Program-made: the position numbers and the translations under genes | Origin: Fibrobacter sp. | Lineage (GTDB): Bacteria > Fibrobacterota > Fibrobacteria > Fibrobacterales > Fibrobacteraceae | Length of the DNA stretch: 37,992 nucleotides | Assembly: GCA_017959225.1 (NCBI GenBank) | Contig: JAGDBD010000039.1 | Span: 1 to 37,992, forward strand | Direction of reading: 5' to 3' | Shown here: piece after piece, positions 26,104 to 34,043 of the stretch | Numbering within the stretch: position 1 is the first letter of the stretch | How the letters are laid out: each line of letters starts with the position of its first letter | The notes under the pieces: generated by a model | Told to the model about the DNA's origin: nothing | What the model saw: the letters and a program-made list of their open reading frames with translations, nothing else | Databases searched by the model: none

Positions 26104-26789
26104 GCCAAAACCTTTTTCTTCAAAAGAACCCGGTAGGCCACGCCAAAAAAGCAGGGCTTAACCGATACAACTTCAAAGCCGTTTTCCGTTGCCAAATTGC
26201 AAAAATCCTTTACCGGCAAAAAGCGCAAAATGGAATTCACCAAATATTCATACGCATCCCGCTTTCCGCTAAAAATCGCTCCCAAAAAAGGAATAAAAAG
26301 CGGCGCAAGGCACTTGTAAAAAAAGCGGTTAAAAGCTTGACGCGGAGAAAAGAATTCAAGCACCATCAAATATCCGCCTGGAGAAAGCACCCGGCAAGAT
26401 TCTTGAAGTCCACCTTTTGCATCCGGCAAATTGCGCATGCCAAAACCGTTCAGCACAACATCAAAAGAGTTGTCCAAAAAAGGCATCTGCATCGCATCCA
26501 GCTGCACAGGCTTTGCACAGGTTTTCTTTCCCTTGGAATGTTCCAGCATACCAAAGGAAAAATCCCCCAAGATCGCCTGCGTCGGCTTTCCCACAATGCG
26601 TTCAAATTCTACAGCGAAATCTCCTGTACCGCCGCAAAGGTCCAAAAGGCGTTTGCCTGCACCCCGTTTTTTTAATTCGCGGCAGCAAGCCTTTCTCCAT
26701 AAAATGTCTTGAAAACAACTCAGCGTATGATTCAAAAAATCATAGCTTTTGGAAATATCATCGAACATTTTACGCACAGGAGAAAACAT
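26100..26789 (-). CDS. ubiE: Demethylmenaquinone/ubiquinone C-methyltransferase, UbiE/MenG family
   Basis: A 229-residue SAM methyltransferase that finishes menaquinone (or ubiquinone). Residues 6-22 (KMFDDISKSYDFLNHTLS) are the characteristic UbiE N-terminus. The SAM motif LLDLCGGTGDFA is at 48-59, and NGFGMRNLPD plus GGYLMVLEFFSP follow the family pattern. The ATG at 26789 is 4 bases after a TAGATTCT box and lacks a ribosome binding site. It heads the ubiE-ubiX-ubiA-small protein operon. Confidence 0.94.
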   Translation of the reverse strand: MFSPVRKMFDDISKSYDFLNHTLSCFQDILWRKACCRELKKRGAGKRLLDLCGGTGDFAVEFERIVGKPTQAILGDFSFGMLEHSKGKKTCAKPVQLDAMQMPFLDNSFDVVLNGFGMRNLPDAKGGLQESCRVLSPGGYLMVLEFFSPRQAFNRFFYKCLAPLFIPFLGAIFSGKRDAYEYLVNSILRFLPVKDFCNLATENGFEVVSVKPCFFGVAYRVLLKKKVLA

Positions 26790-26816
26790 GCCCAGAATCT
26801 AGAAAAATTCCGGGCA
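26789..26816 (-). promoter_or_regulatory. Hairpin overlapping the ubiE -10 box and start codon
   Basis: On the minus strand TGCCCGGAA (26816-26808) pairs with TTCTGGGCA (26797-26789), with one G-U. The second arm ends on the A of the ubiE ATG, and TGTTTT follows. The putative -10 box TAGATTCT (26801-26794) lies across loop and arm and ends four bases before ATG. The hairpin probably terminates the CotH gene (stop 26 bases upstream), but it could equally be an operator. Confidence 0.55.
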
Positions 26817-26841
26817 CAGTTTTCTAAAGGCTTCGTTTGTT

Positions 26842-29313
26842 CTAGTTAAACTGAGCTATATAAGAAGCGCCGTCCGTCGGAGTCACTAAGCGCGGATTCT
26901 CCGTAGAACCGTCTTCCCATGCCACAAAAGTTCCCGTTCCCGAAGGAATGGCGGTCAAAAGCATGGCATTTCCGCCAAAGAAGGTTCCGGTATAGCTCGA
27001 AAGGTTCGGAAGCAAGAAACCGTCCAAAGTCACATAACCGTTTCCTGTCGCAGCGATCGTCACTTCTACATCGCTCGAAAGTCCAAATTCTTCGCGGTAT
27101 TCCTTACGCACAGAAGCGTCACGGGCAAGTCCCCAGGATTTCAAGCAGGTTCCGTTGTTGCTAAAACCATCTCCACAAGAATTCGTATATCCACGTTCCG
27201 TCTGCTTAAAGAGCTTCTGATCCCTTGTCCGTTGGTCTTCATCAATCGTCGATACCATTGATTCAACGATGCTTGAAAGATTCTCTCCATTCACATTGTT
27301 TTCAAAAAGAACTGCCGAACGGTTTATGAACATCCGTCTGAATTCCGGATTTTCAATCAGTCTCACGAAGAACGTATGGAAGCAATTCGCACTAGGATTC
27401 ATATAGCACTTGCCCGACGGATAACCGCCCTGTTTAATCCAATCGAACATATTTGTCGATTGACCAAACGTTGCCACAGACCACGTCCAGTCAAAGCCAT
27501 GGTCCAGATCGTAAATCATGAACTTCCAAAGTGTATTCGGACTTTTCCAAGCTCTCACATTGTTATTTGGCCAGTCACCATTATGCGCGAAAATTTCCGC
27601 AGCCATATAGCTTGCATAATTGGACACGTCCATCAAGGTTTTGACATATTCATAAGCAGCATTATTTTCGCCAGAGAAATCCGTGCTTGCCACGTAAGTA
27701 AGCAACGCATTGTACTCGTCTTCAGAACCGTTGCTCGCTTCAATCGCAGTGTTCAGGTGCTTAATGACAGTCGCCGTTGACGCTTCAATGCCGTAATTCG
27801 TTTCCACGTAATTCTTGTTGTATCGTTCACGCATGTCGTGAATGCCCCAATATTCACCGTCATAGAACACGATTACCTGGTGGCTCCTCTGGTAATCCAC
27901 ACCGGAACCTTCAAGCATCGCACCGCCTGCTGCATCGGCGATGTAATCGCTTGTAAAACGGTTTCCATTATTGCGCAGGTTAAAGGCTTTGAATTTACTA
28001 TTGGCATCCTTGCGGGTTTCAAACAGCGGATACTTGAGCCATCCATCCTGATATTCTTCACGCATGGTAATCGACACCGATTTTTTCTTTTCAAGACGGC
28101 TGTAGCCGCCCATCAAGGAAATTCCAGCGTCAATTTCCCAAGCCTTCGAATCGCTAGCGCTGCCGTTTGCAAAGTATTCCACATGTACCGGGAATTCTAC
28201 ATCGGCATAAAGGCTCGTGTTGTTCGGGTCAACAGATTCAGGAGAATATCCCGTCGTCTGGCCAGCCCTCGTATAAAGGTAATGCTTTTCAAAGAACTGA
28301 GAATCCACGCTGACCGAAACAACCGGCATGTTGTGAATTTCTTCATCGATGAAATACGTATTGGTCGCAATCTTTTTTGTAATCAAACCGTCTTTGAATG
28401 CAGCGCAACGTACCACAGTTGTTTTTTTCAAAACCACCGTTTCTGTCATCGGGGACGTTACTTCTGTCGGTTCAGAGCCGTTGAAAGTACAACGCACAGT
28501 AGAGCCGTCCGTTGTCGTCGGAGGCGTAAGCACTACGGAATCCTTGTAAAATCCTGCGTTCTGCCCGAACGCCGGCACAGCCACAAATCCCGTAGAACCC
28601 GCACTGTTTCCATTATCCGCTTCCGGAGTGGACTTTGCAAAATACAGCCAACCGCTTGCAGTTTTACCCCAGCTAATTCCCGCTTCCAATGCAGGGTAAT
28701 TTGCCGAATCCAAAATGCCGCAGTTTTCGTTCACCAAGTAAACGCTACCGCCTTCCTCTTCAAGCTTCCAATTCGTATGAGTGCGGTAATGTAAAGAATC
28801 GGCGTCCACACCTTCCGGCGGATCTACCAAGTCTCGATCCGAAGCAAAAATAATGCGATATCCATTGGCCGGGATCGTATCGTTACCCGCTACCCATTTA
28901 CGCGGACGGGCCGTCTTTTCTACCAGAGCGAGACCGTTCAAAGCTACCGGAGTCGAACCTGTATTGCGAAGTTCTACCCAACCCGGATCCTTGCCGAGAT
29001 CATCATACCAGTTCACGTTACCCGGCATGATTTCGTTAATGGTCACCGTAGAATTTCCGACCCAAGATGCAACGCAAACCTGTTCGCTGCTGCTCGAAAC
29101 ATTCACTGCACCCGACGAAGAATTCGGACCACCCTTCGAACCGGAAGAGCCCGCAGTCGAAGAACCGGAACCGTCACCAGACGATCCTGCTGAAGAATCT
29201 CCTTGGATTTCCGCAGACGAAAGATTTTCTTCGTCTACCACCAAGCTGTTTTCGTCACACGCAGCTAAAAAAACTAGCGTTAAGGCCATTACGGCAAATT
29301 TAATCGGCTTCAT
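26842..29313 (-). CDS. CotH-kinase surface lipoprotein with lamin-tail and chitobiase-like domains
   Basis: An 823-residue predicted lipoprotein: signal peptide and lipobox LAAC (C19), then a Ser/Gly-rich linker (about 22-85). A lamin-tail-like domain follows (VTINEIMPGN, then PGWVELRNTG, then GYRIIFASDRD). Next is a short chitobiase/Fn3-like segment with STVRCTFNGSEPT, then the CotH domain (about 325-720) with the catalytic-type IYDLDHGFDWTW. The last 75 residues resemble a divergent InlB-type beta repeat, with GNGYVTLDG and TAIPSGTGTFVAWEDG. CotH proteins phosphorylate secreted proteins in spores, but in rumen bacteria they are common at the cell surface near cellulolytic proteins. GGAGA precedes the ATG at 29313; the codon at 29334 lacks a signal for initiation. 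Confidence 0.9.
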   Translation of the reverse strand: MKPIKFAVMALTLVFLAACDENSLVVDEENLSSAEIQGDSSAGSSGDGSGSSTAGSSGSKGGPNSSSGAVNVSSSSEQVCVASWVGNSTVTINEIMPGNVNWYDDLGKDPGWVELRNTGSTPVALNGLALVEKTARPRKWVAGNDTIPANGYRIIFASDRDLVDPPEGVDADSLHYRTHTNWKLEEEGGSVYLVNENCGILDSANYPALEAGISWGKTASGWLYFAKSTPEADNGNSAGSTGFVAVPAFGQNAGFYKDSVVLTPPTTTDGSTVRCTFNGSEPTEVTSPMTETVVLKKTTVVRCAAFKDGLITKKIATNTYFIDEEIHNMPVVSVSVDSQFFEKHYLYTRAGQTTGYSPESVDPNNTSLYADVEFPVHVEYFANGSASDSKAWEIDAGISLMGGYSRLEKKKSVSITMREEYQDGWLKYPLFETRKDANSKFKAFNLRNNGNRFTSDYIADAAGGAMLEGSGVDYQRSHQVIVFYDGEYWGIHDMRERYNKNYVETNYGIEASTATVIKHLNTAIEASNGSEDEYNALLTYVASTDFSGENNAAYEYVKTLMDVSNYASYMAAEIFAHNGDWPNNNVRAWKSPNTLWKFMIYDLDHGFDWTWSVATFGQSTNMFDWIKQGGYPSGKCYMNPSANCFHTFFVRLIENPEFRRMFINRSAVLFENNVNGENLSSIVESMVSTIDEDQRTRDQKLFKQTERGYTNSCGDGFSNNGTCLKSWGLARDASVRKEYREEFGLSSDVEVTIAATGNGYVTLDGFLLPNLSSYTGTFFGGNAMLLTAIPSGTGTFVAWEDGSTENPRLVTPTDGASYIAQFN

Positions 29314-29349
29314 CTTATCTCCAGGCCAATCCACTCACCCGCTATATTC

Positions 29350-29357
29350 CAAATCTA
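29350..29357 (-). promoter_or_regulatory. -10 box of the CotH lipoprotein gene
   Basis: TAGATTTG on the minus strand is a full match to TAnnTTTG. It predicts +1 near 29345 and a 32-base leader that contains the GGAGA ribosome binding site. Confidence 0.55.
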
Positions 29358-29408
29358 CTAGAAAGCTCACTTATTTACACTAAAATTTTGGTTTACAACA
29401 AAAAACCC

Positions 29409-29439
29409 TTGACAGGATTTCTTTTTTGATTTAACTTTG
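29409..29439 (+). promoter_or_regulatory. Promoter of the tRNA genes
   Basis: TTGACA (29409-29414), 17-base spacer, TAACTTTG (29432-29439). Expected +1 is 29444, seven bases before tRNA-Leu. This is the clearest two-box promoter in the window and shows that the TAnnTTTG box works with a classical -35. Confidence 0.85.
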
Positions 29440-29450
29440 GCTTACCCGAT

Positions 29451-29523
29451 GGCGCTGTAGCTCAGTTGGTAGAGCAGCGGACTTAAAATCCGCGTGTCGT
29501 CAGTTCAATTCTGACCGGTGCCA
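29451..29523 (+). tRNA. tRNA-Leu(UAA), class I shape with a short variable loop
   Basis: A complete 73-base cloverleaf. The acceptor GGCGCTG/CGGTGCC has two G-U pairs, the D stem is GCTC/GAGC, the anticodon stem is GCGGA/TCCGC with loop CTTAAAA, and the variable loop has 5 bases (GTGTC). The T stem is GTCAG/CTGAC with loop TTCAATT, and the discriminator is A73. Positions 34-36 read TAA, hence codon UUA, leucine. CCA is not encoded. The body resembles tRNA-Lys more than usual bacterial tRNA-Leu, which carries a long variable arm. The structure is certain; the amino acid rests on the anticodon alone. Confidence 0.85.
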
Positions 29524-29527
29524 CTCC

Positions 29528-29560
29528 AAAAGCCCTGGAATTTTCTGGGGCTTTTGTTTT
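29528..29560 (+). terminator. Terminator-like hairpin between the two tRNA genes
   Basis: AAAAGCCC (29528-29535) and GGGCTTTT (29548-29555) form a perfect 8-base stem, followed by GTTTT, which ends exactly where tRNA-Ser begins. It would end the tRNA-Leu transcript, or serve as a processing spacer if RNA polymerase reads through. No separate promoter for tRNA-Ser is evident. Confidence 0.7.
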
Positions 29561-29641
29561 GGAGGAATAGGCTAATTGGTAAGTCAGCGGTCTTGAAAAC
29601 CGCCGCCGTAAGGCTTGGGGGTTCGAGTCCCTCTTCCTCCG
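29561..29641 (+). tRNA. tRNA-Ser(UGA)
   Basis: Class II cloverleaf: acceptor GGAGGAA/TTCCTCC, D stem GGCT/AGTC, anticodon stem GCGGT/ACCGC with loop CTTGAAA (anticodon TGA). The long variable arm has a GCC-GTAA-GGC hairpin, the T loop is TTCGAGT, and the discriminator is G73, as usual for serine. CCA is not encoded. It converges on comF with a gap of 7 bases. Confidence 0.95.
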
Positions 29642-29648
29642 CTAAAAT

Positions 29649-30353
29649 TTACACATGCCATTCCATGGCATTGTCTGCGGCAAAATCCATCCGAGCCGTT
29701 GCGCTTTCTTCATAAAGAAGCGTGCAAACCTTAGCAAAGCCTCCCAAATTCATTTTTTCAAACGCATACAGGCAAGCTCCGGTGGTCGCACCGGTCGTGT
29801 ACACGTCGTCTACAATTATCGGGATTTTATGTTCCGGCCACGATTTTTTGAATTCAAACGCACCCGCCACATTGCTCGCACGGTTCTCCCGGGAAAGCGT
29901 CGTCTGCGACATGCGAAAGCTTTTTCGTTTTAGTACAGGCAAAACTTCCCCTTTCATTCGCCGAGAAATCGCCATGGCAAGCTTTTCCGCCTGGTTATAG
30001 CCTCTTTCCCGCATACGGGCCGGATGCAAAGGCACGGGCACAAATCCGAGCCCTTTTCCCCAAGCCTGCAATGTTCCATAGGTTTCCAAATCCTGAAGCG
30101 CCAAGTTCACCATATAACCTGCAAGGCCTGGCATATTCCCATATTTTAATCCATGGACAAGATTTTTGGTTAAAGGCGTCATCGCATATAGGCAAAGCGT
30201 ATCCGGATTTGGACGACGGGGAAAATGGGAAAGTCTCCGCAATTCTTCCCTGCAATCCGGGCATAGCCAAGGATCCAAAGAAAGCCCGCTCCGCAAACAG
30301 CCAAGGCATGCATTTCCAAAAATAAAATTCGAAATCCCGTTCCAAATTTTCAT
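29649..30353 (-). CDS. ComF-family phosphoribosyltransferase-like protein
   Basis: A 234-residue ComF/GntX protein. An N-terminal four-cysteine zinc finger (C16, C19, C31, C34) is followed by a PRTase-fold domain with VPVPLHPARMRERGYNQAE and the PRPP-loop motif IIVDDVYTTGATTGA. ComF acts in uptake of single-stranded DNA during transformation in other bacteria. The ATG at 30353 has AGGAG 5 bases upstream, but that site is the end of a perfect 10-base hairpin. It is downstream of rodA on the same strand, with a 78-base gap. Confidence 0.9.
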   Translation of the reverse strand: MKIWNGISNFIFGNACLGCLRSGLSLDPWLCPDCREELRRLSHFPRRPNPDTLCLYAMTPLTKNLVHGLKYGNMPGLAGYMVNLALQDLETYGTLQAWGKGLGFVPVPLHPARMRERGYNQAEKLAMAISRRMKGEVLPVLKRKSFRMSQTTLSRENRASNVAGAFEFKKSWPEHKIPIIVDDVYTTGATTGACLYAFEKMNLGGFAKVCTLLYEESATARMDFAADNAMEWHV

Positions 30354-30359
30354 CGTTTC

Positions 30360-30387
30360 TCCTAAAGGAATAAAAGCTCCTTTAGGA
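30360..30387 (-). promoter_or_regulatory. Hairpin that contains the ribosome binding site of comF
   Basis: Perfect 10-base inverted repeat: TCCTAAAGGA (30360-30369) and TCCTTTAGGA (30378-30387) around an 8-base loop. On the transcribed strand the 3' arm ends in AGGA and the next base completes AGGAG, 5 bases from the comF ATG. It has no T run on either strand, so a normal intrinsic terminator is unlikely. Confidence 0.65.
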
Positions 30388-30431
30388 AAACGTCTAAACA
30401 GGACAAAGTGAGAAAATTTCCGATATTTCCG

Positions 30432-31703
30432 TCAATCGTAATTGCTTTCTAATTGACTTCCCTGATAGCGCATGTTCACAAGCAAGCCCACAAGCATCAT
30501 GCAAGTAAGCAAAAAAGATCCGCCATACGAAAGGAACGGCAAGGGCAATCCCGTCACAGGCATAAGCCCGAGCGTCATGGAAATATTCACCGTCATATGG
30601 AAAAAGAAAATCGTACACGTTCCAGAAACCACATGGTTCACAAAAGGATCCAAATGCAAGCGGCAAATTGCCATGGCTCGCCATAAAAGCATAAAATACA
30701 GGAACATCACAAAAGCGCATCCGAAGAACCCAAACTGCTCCCCTAAAACGCTAAAGATAAAGTCCGTATGTTCTTCCGGCAAAAACGCGAGATTCGTTTG
30801 AGAACCTTCCCCAAAACCTTTGCCAAAAATGCCGCCGCTACCGATAGCGACTTCCGACTGGATCACCTGATAGCCTGCCCCCTTCGGGTCCCGCATCGGA
30901 TCCACAAAAGTCATCACTCTTTCACGCTGGTGATGTTCCAAGGAATTCCAAGCCATCGTACTGGCGTATCCGCAAATGATGTTCAGCGAAAGGATCAAAA
31001 TAATGAACTTGATGGGCATTTTGCGGAACAAAAGTACAAGGAACACAATACAAAGCAAAAGGCCCCACAGCACTTGCGAATAGGGAATGTGCGGGTATGA
31101 AAGGATCACTGAAGCTCCTGGGCTCAAAAGCAAGAACAGATCTAAGAGTGAAAGCCCTGCCCAATAAAGCCCCACAATGGTTACCGCTGTAAATACAAGC
31201 GCCGTACTCAAATCCGGTTGTTTTAACACCAACGCAAACGGCACAATAAAAATGAGAGCCGGAACAAAAAAAGTCTTCGGTTTTAAAATATTCACCCGAT
31301 GCGTCGAAAGCCATTTCGACATGGCAAGCAAAAAGGTAATCTTTGCAAATTCCGACGGTTGAATTTTCAAAAAGCCAAGATCGATCCAACGACCAGCCCC
31401 TTTCGCACTATCACCGCCCCCGAAAGCCACAAAAGCAAGGGCCGCAACAGTCAAAAAATACAGCGGAAAAGCAACGCGCTGCCAATAATCAATGCGCACA
31501 ACGGCAAATGCAGCAGCAAGCAGGCATCCACCGCCAAAATAAATAATCTGCTTAAACCAGCGGGAAGTATACCAAATCGGTTCCGTATTCACCGTAGCCG
31601 AATACACAAGGGAAATACCGATGGACGTTAGCAAAAAGACCAAGGCCAAAAACAGCCAGTCGATCTTCATCGTCGTATTCAAAAAACGTCCGGAACCTCT
31701 CAC
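30432..31703 (-). CDS. rodA: Rod-shape peptidoglycan glycosyltransferase RodA (SEDS family)
   Basis: A 423-residue SEDS protein with about ten helices that polymerises lipid II together with PBP2 for side-wall growth. Visible: the GGDSAKGAGRWIDLGFLKIQPSEFAK loop and the C-terminal MTLGLMPVTGLPLPFLSYGGS, both characteristic of RodA/FtsW. The presence of mrdA just upstream decides for RodA. The start is a GTG at 31703 with GGAGG 7 bases before it, overlapping the PBP2 stop by 4 bases (GTGA). Confidence 0.96.
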   Translation of the reverse strand: MRGSGRFLNTTMKIDWLFLALVFLLTSIGISLVYSATVNTEPIWYTSRWFKQIIYFGGGCLLAAAFAVVRIDYWQRVAFPLYFLTVAALAFVAFGGGDSAKGAGRWIDLGFLKIQPSEFAKITFLLAMSKWLSTHRVNILKPKTFFVPALIFIVPFALVLKQPDLSTALVFTAVTIVGLYWAGLSLLDLFLLLSPGASVILSYPHIPYSQVLWGLLLCIVFLVLLFRKMPIKFIILILSLNIICGYASTMAWNSLEHHQRERVMTFVDPMRDPKGAGYQVIQSEVAIGSGGIFGKGFGEGSQTNLAFLPEEHTDFIFSVLGEQFGFFGCAFVMFLYFMLLWRAMAICRLHLDPFVNHVVSGTCTIFFFHMTVNISMTLGLMPVTGLPLPFLSYGGSFLLTCMMLVGLLVNMRYQGSQLESNYD

Positions 31704-33559
31704 GGCAGAACCTCCGTCGAGTCTTTGGGATGCTTCTTTGCAAAATAGGCTTCAAGTACTTTGCGGCATACCGGTGCCGATTTTGCACCGCCACCACCCT
31801 GGGCTTCCTGAATCACCGCTACAGCAATTTCCGGATCGTACAAAGGCGCAACAGCCACAAACCAGGCATGGGTCTTCTCGCCTTTTTTCCATTCCCCCGA
31901 ACCGGATTTACCGCCAACACGAATGTCGGGGAGCGCAGCCCGTTTTCCCGTTCCCCCCGGATGGTTCACCACGGAATCCATTCCTGCAAGGAGTGCCTGG
32001 TGAGTCGATTCCGCCATATTGCCTTCAAAGATTTTTTCCGGAATATAGCGGCCCACCACATGACCGTCCACGTCGCGCAGCTCTTTCATCAAATGCGGGC
32101 GGTAAACGCCTTTTCCCGTTGCAATGGAGCCTGCAAGAACCGCTTCCTGGAGCGGCGTCACCAGCTGTCCTTGCCCAATCGACAGGTTTAATATCAAACC
32201 TCGCGCCCAACGCCAACCGTTCCGCTTATTGCGCGCGTTAAACGATACGGAATCTGGAAGCCAACCCGCCTTTTCCCCGGGAATATCCACGCCAAGCTTA
32301 TGCCCCAGTCCAAAGCGGTTACCGAATTCATTAATACGCTCCATGCCAAGCATCAAACCGAGCTGGTAATAATACACATCGCACGAAAGGCGAAGCGCAT
32401 TCACCATATCCAAATTTCCGTGAGTTCCCCAGCACTTCTGATAACGGGAACCGAAGGTGTAGCCGCCTGTACAAGCCTTGGGCATGTGGGTATGCCCCGT
32501 CGCAAGTTGATGCTCTAACCCTGCGCCCGAAGTCACCAGTTTAAAAACGGATGCTGGAGGGTACACCCCGGACACAGCTCTGTTCATCAACGGTCGCGTA
32601 GAATCCAAAGCCACTTTCGCCCATCCCTTGTTCCGTTCACGGCGCTTCAGCGAAAAAATATTCGGGTCAAGACGAGGCGAAGAAACCATCGCTAAAATTT
32701 CCCCGGTTCGAGGATCTAGAGCAACAACAGCTCCCCGCACCGAATCCGGGAAGGCTTCTTCCGCCGCCTTCTGAATATCCAAATCGATTGTCGTCACCAT
32801 TCCGTAGCCCGGCACCGAAGGAACGTTCCGCATACCGTCAATAGTTCCCACTTCGCGGCCATAGGCGTCCACTTGCACATATTTCACGCCATCTTCGCCA
32901 CGGAACTCTCCGTCGTACTGCTTTTCAAGTCCCTTCTGGCCAACACGATCGCCCGAAGAATATCCCGCATATTCCGGAAGCACCAACTGGTCATCCGAAA
33001 TTTCTCCTGTATACCCTAGCAGATGCGCTGCCAAAGTTCCATACGGATACGAACGGCGGGATTCCACTGTGGTCGTCACACCGGGCAGTTCAAACGACCG
33101 TTCCCGCACAATGGAAACCTGTTCTTCCGAAGCATCTTCCAAAATGCGGAGCGTACCATGCGGTTTCCAAGAGGAACGCCGAAACATCGTATCGACCACC
33201 GCCGAATCAAAAATGGCTTCGCCTTGGGAATCCTTCATCCGGATCAAACGTTTAAAAAGCTCTTCCTTCGCATCCGGCTTCATTTTGCGAATTTCTGCCG
33301 TCTTAATCACGATCTGGTACGAAGGCCTGTTTCCCACTAAAAGCGTTCCGTTCCGGTCGTAAATCAAACCGCGTTCCGCTTTCAGAACAATGCGACGCAA
33401 ACGGTTTTCTTCGGAGCTCTGCAAATTCTTTTCATATCTCACGTATTGCAGATAAAGTAACCGAACGGAAAGGCAAGAAAACACAAGGGCCACCGCCGCC
33501 ATAAAAACGAGCGACTTCAAATTGCGACTTTGCAATTCGTTCTGCGACCGATTATGCAT
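31700..33559 (-). CDS. mrdA: Penicillin-binding protein 2 (elongasome transpeptidase)
   Basis: A 619-residue class B PBP. One N-terminal membrane helix (about 17-39) is followed by the dimerisation domain with RGLIYDRNG (63-71) and the transpeptidase domain. The active serine is S337 in SVFK (337-340), the second motif is SCD (392-394), and the third is KSGSGEW. SxD in place of SxN and KSG in place of KTG are seen in other PBP2-type proteins. It crosslinks side-wall peptidoglycan with RodA. It overlaps mreD by 8 bases. Confidence 0.95.
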   Translation of the reverse strand: MHNRSQNELQSRNLKSLVFMAAVALVFSCLSVRLLYLQYVRYEKNLQSSEENRLRRIVLKAERGLIYDRNGTLLVGNRPSYQIVIKTAEIRKMKPDAKEELFKRLIRMKDSQGEAIFDSAVVDTMFRRSSWKPHGTLRILEDASEEQVSIVRERSFELPGVTTTVESRRSYPYGTLAAHLLGYTGEISDDQLVLPEYAGYSSGDRVGQKGLEKQYDGEFRGEDGVKYVQVDAYGREVGTIDGMRNVPSVPGYGMVTTIDLDIQKAAEEAFPDSVRGAVVALDPRTGEILAMVSSPRLDPNIFSLKRRERNKGWAKVALDSTRPLMNRAVSGVYPPASVFKLVTSGAGLEHQLATGHTHMPKACTGGYTFGSRYQKCWGTHGNLDMVNALRLSCDVYYYQLGLMLGMERINEFGNRFGLGHKLGVDIPGEKAGWLPDSVSFNARNKRNGWRWARGLILNLSIGQGQLVTPLQEAVLAGSIATGKGVYRPHLMKELRDVDGHVVGRYIPEKIFEGNMAESTHQALLAGMDSVVNHPGGTGKRAALPDIRVGGKSGSGEWKKGEKTHAWFVAVAPLYDPEIAVAVIQEAQGGGGAKSAPVCRKVLEAYFAKKHPKDSTEVLP

Positions 33560-34043
33560 TGCGGCGGTTCACACAGTCAAGACGATTCAACAACAAAAAG
33601 CACAGGATCCCAAACAGCATGGTATAAATGCATTCCGGGAGCGTCTTAATCAAAAAGAAGGTCGTCACGCTTTCCTGTGAAATTCCCACAAGAGCGTAAT
33701 AAATAAGATCGTTCAGCATAAAAGCTAAACCGAGCAAAGCCACTTTTGTCGCCAAGTTCAACCGCAAGAATTTTTCTTCCAACTGCCCCACGCCAAAGCC
33801 TACACATGTAAATGCAATCGTCTGCGCACCGAGCCAGTCCACGGTTGCAAAAACATCTTCGGAAAATCCTGCGAAAAATCCCCAGAGCATCCCGGAAACT
33901 GGACCGTGGGAAAGAGCCATCACCACAAGGAATATCAGCACAAAATCCGGCTGTTGACCGTAAAAGCTGATCCACGAAGCAAGGGTCGTCTGCAAAACGA
34001 TCGCAATGACAAAGCAAACGAGATGTTTAATGAATTTCAGCAT
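33552..34043 (-). CDS. mreD: Rod-shape-determining membrane protein MreD
   Basis: A 163-residue protein with about five hydrophobic helices, between mreC and mrdA as in most rod-shaped bacteria. It includes a DFVLIFLVVMALSHGPVSGM segment typical of MreD. The ATG at 34043 is chosen because AGGAG lies upstream and because a longer reading frame (to 34136) would add a basic soluble stretch inside mreC. It overlaps mreC by 17 bases. Confidence 0.88.
   Translation of the reverse strand: MLKFIKHLVCFVIAIVLQTTLASWISFYGQQPDFVLIFLVVMALSHGPVSGMLWGFFAGFSEDVFATVDWLGAQTIAFTCVGFGVGQLEEKFLRLNLATKVALLGLAFMLNDLIYYALVGISQESVTTFFLIKTLPECIYTMLFGILCFLLLNRLDCVNRRNA

Noticed and set aside
27838..28794. Open frame on the plus strand opposite the CotH gene
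   Set aside because: The sense strand encodes continuous recognisable domains; the antisense peptide has no family features.
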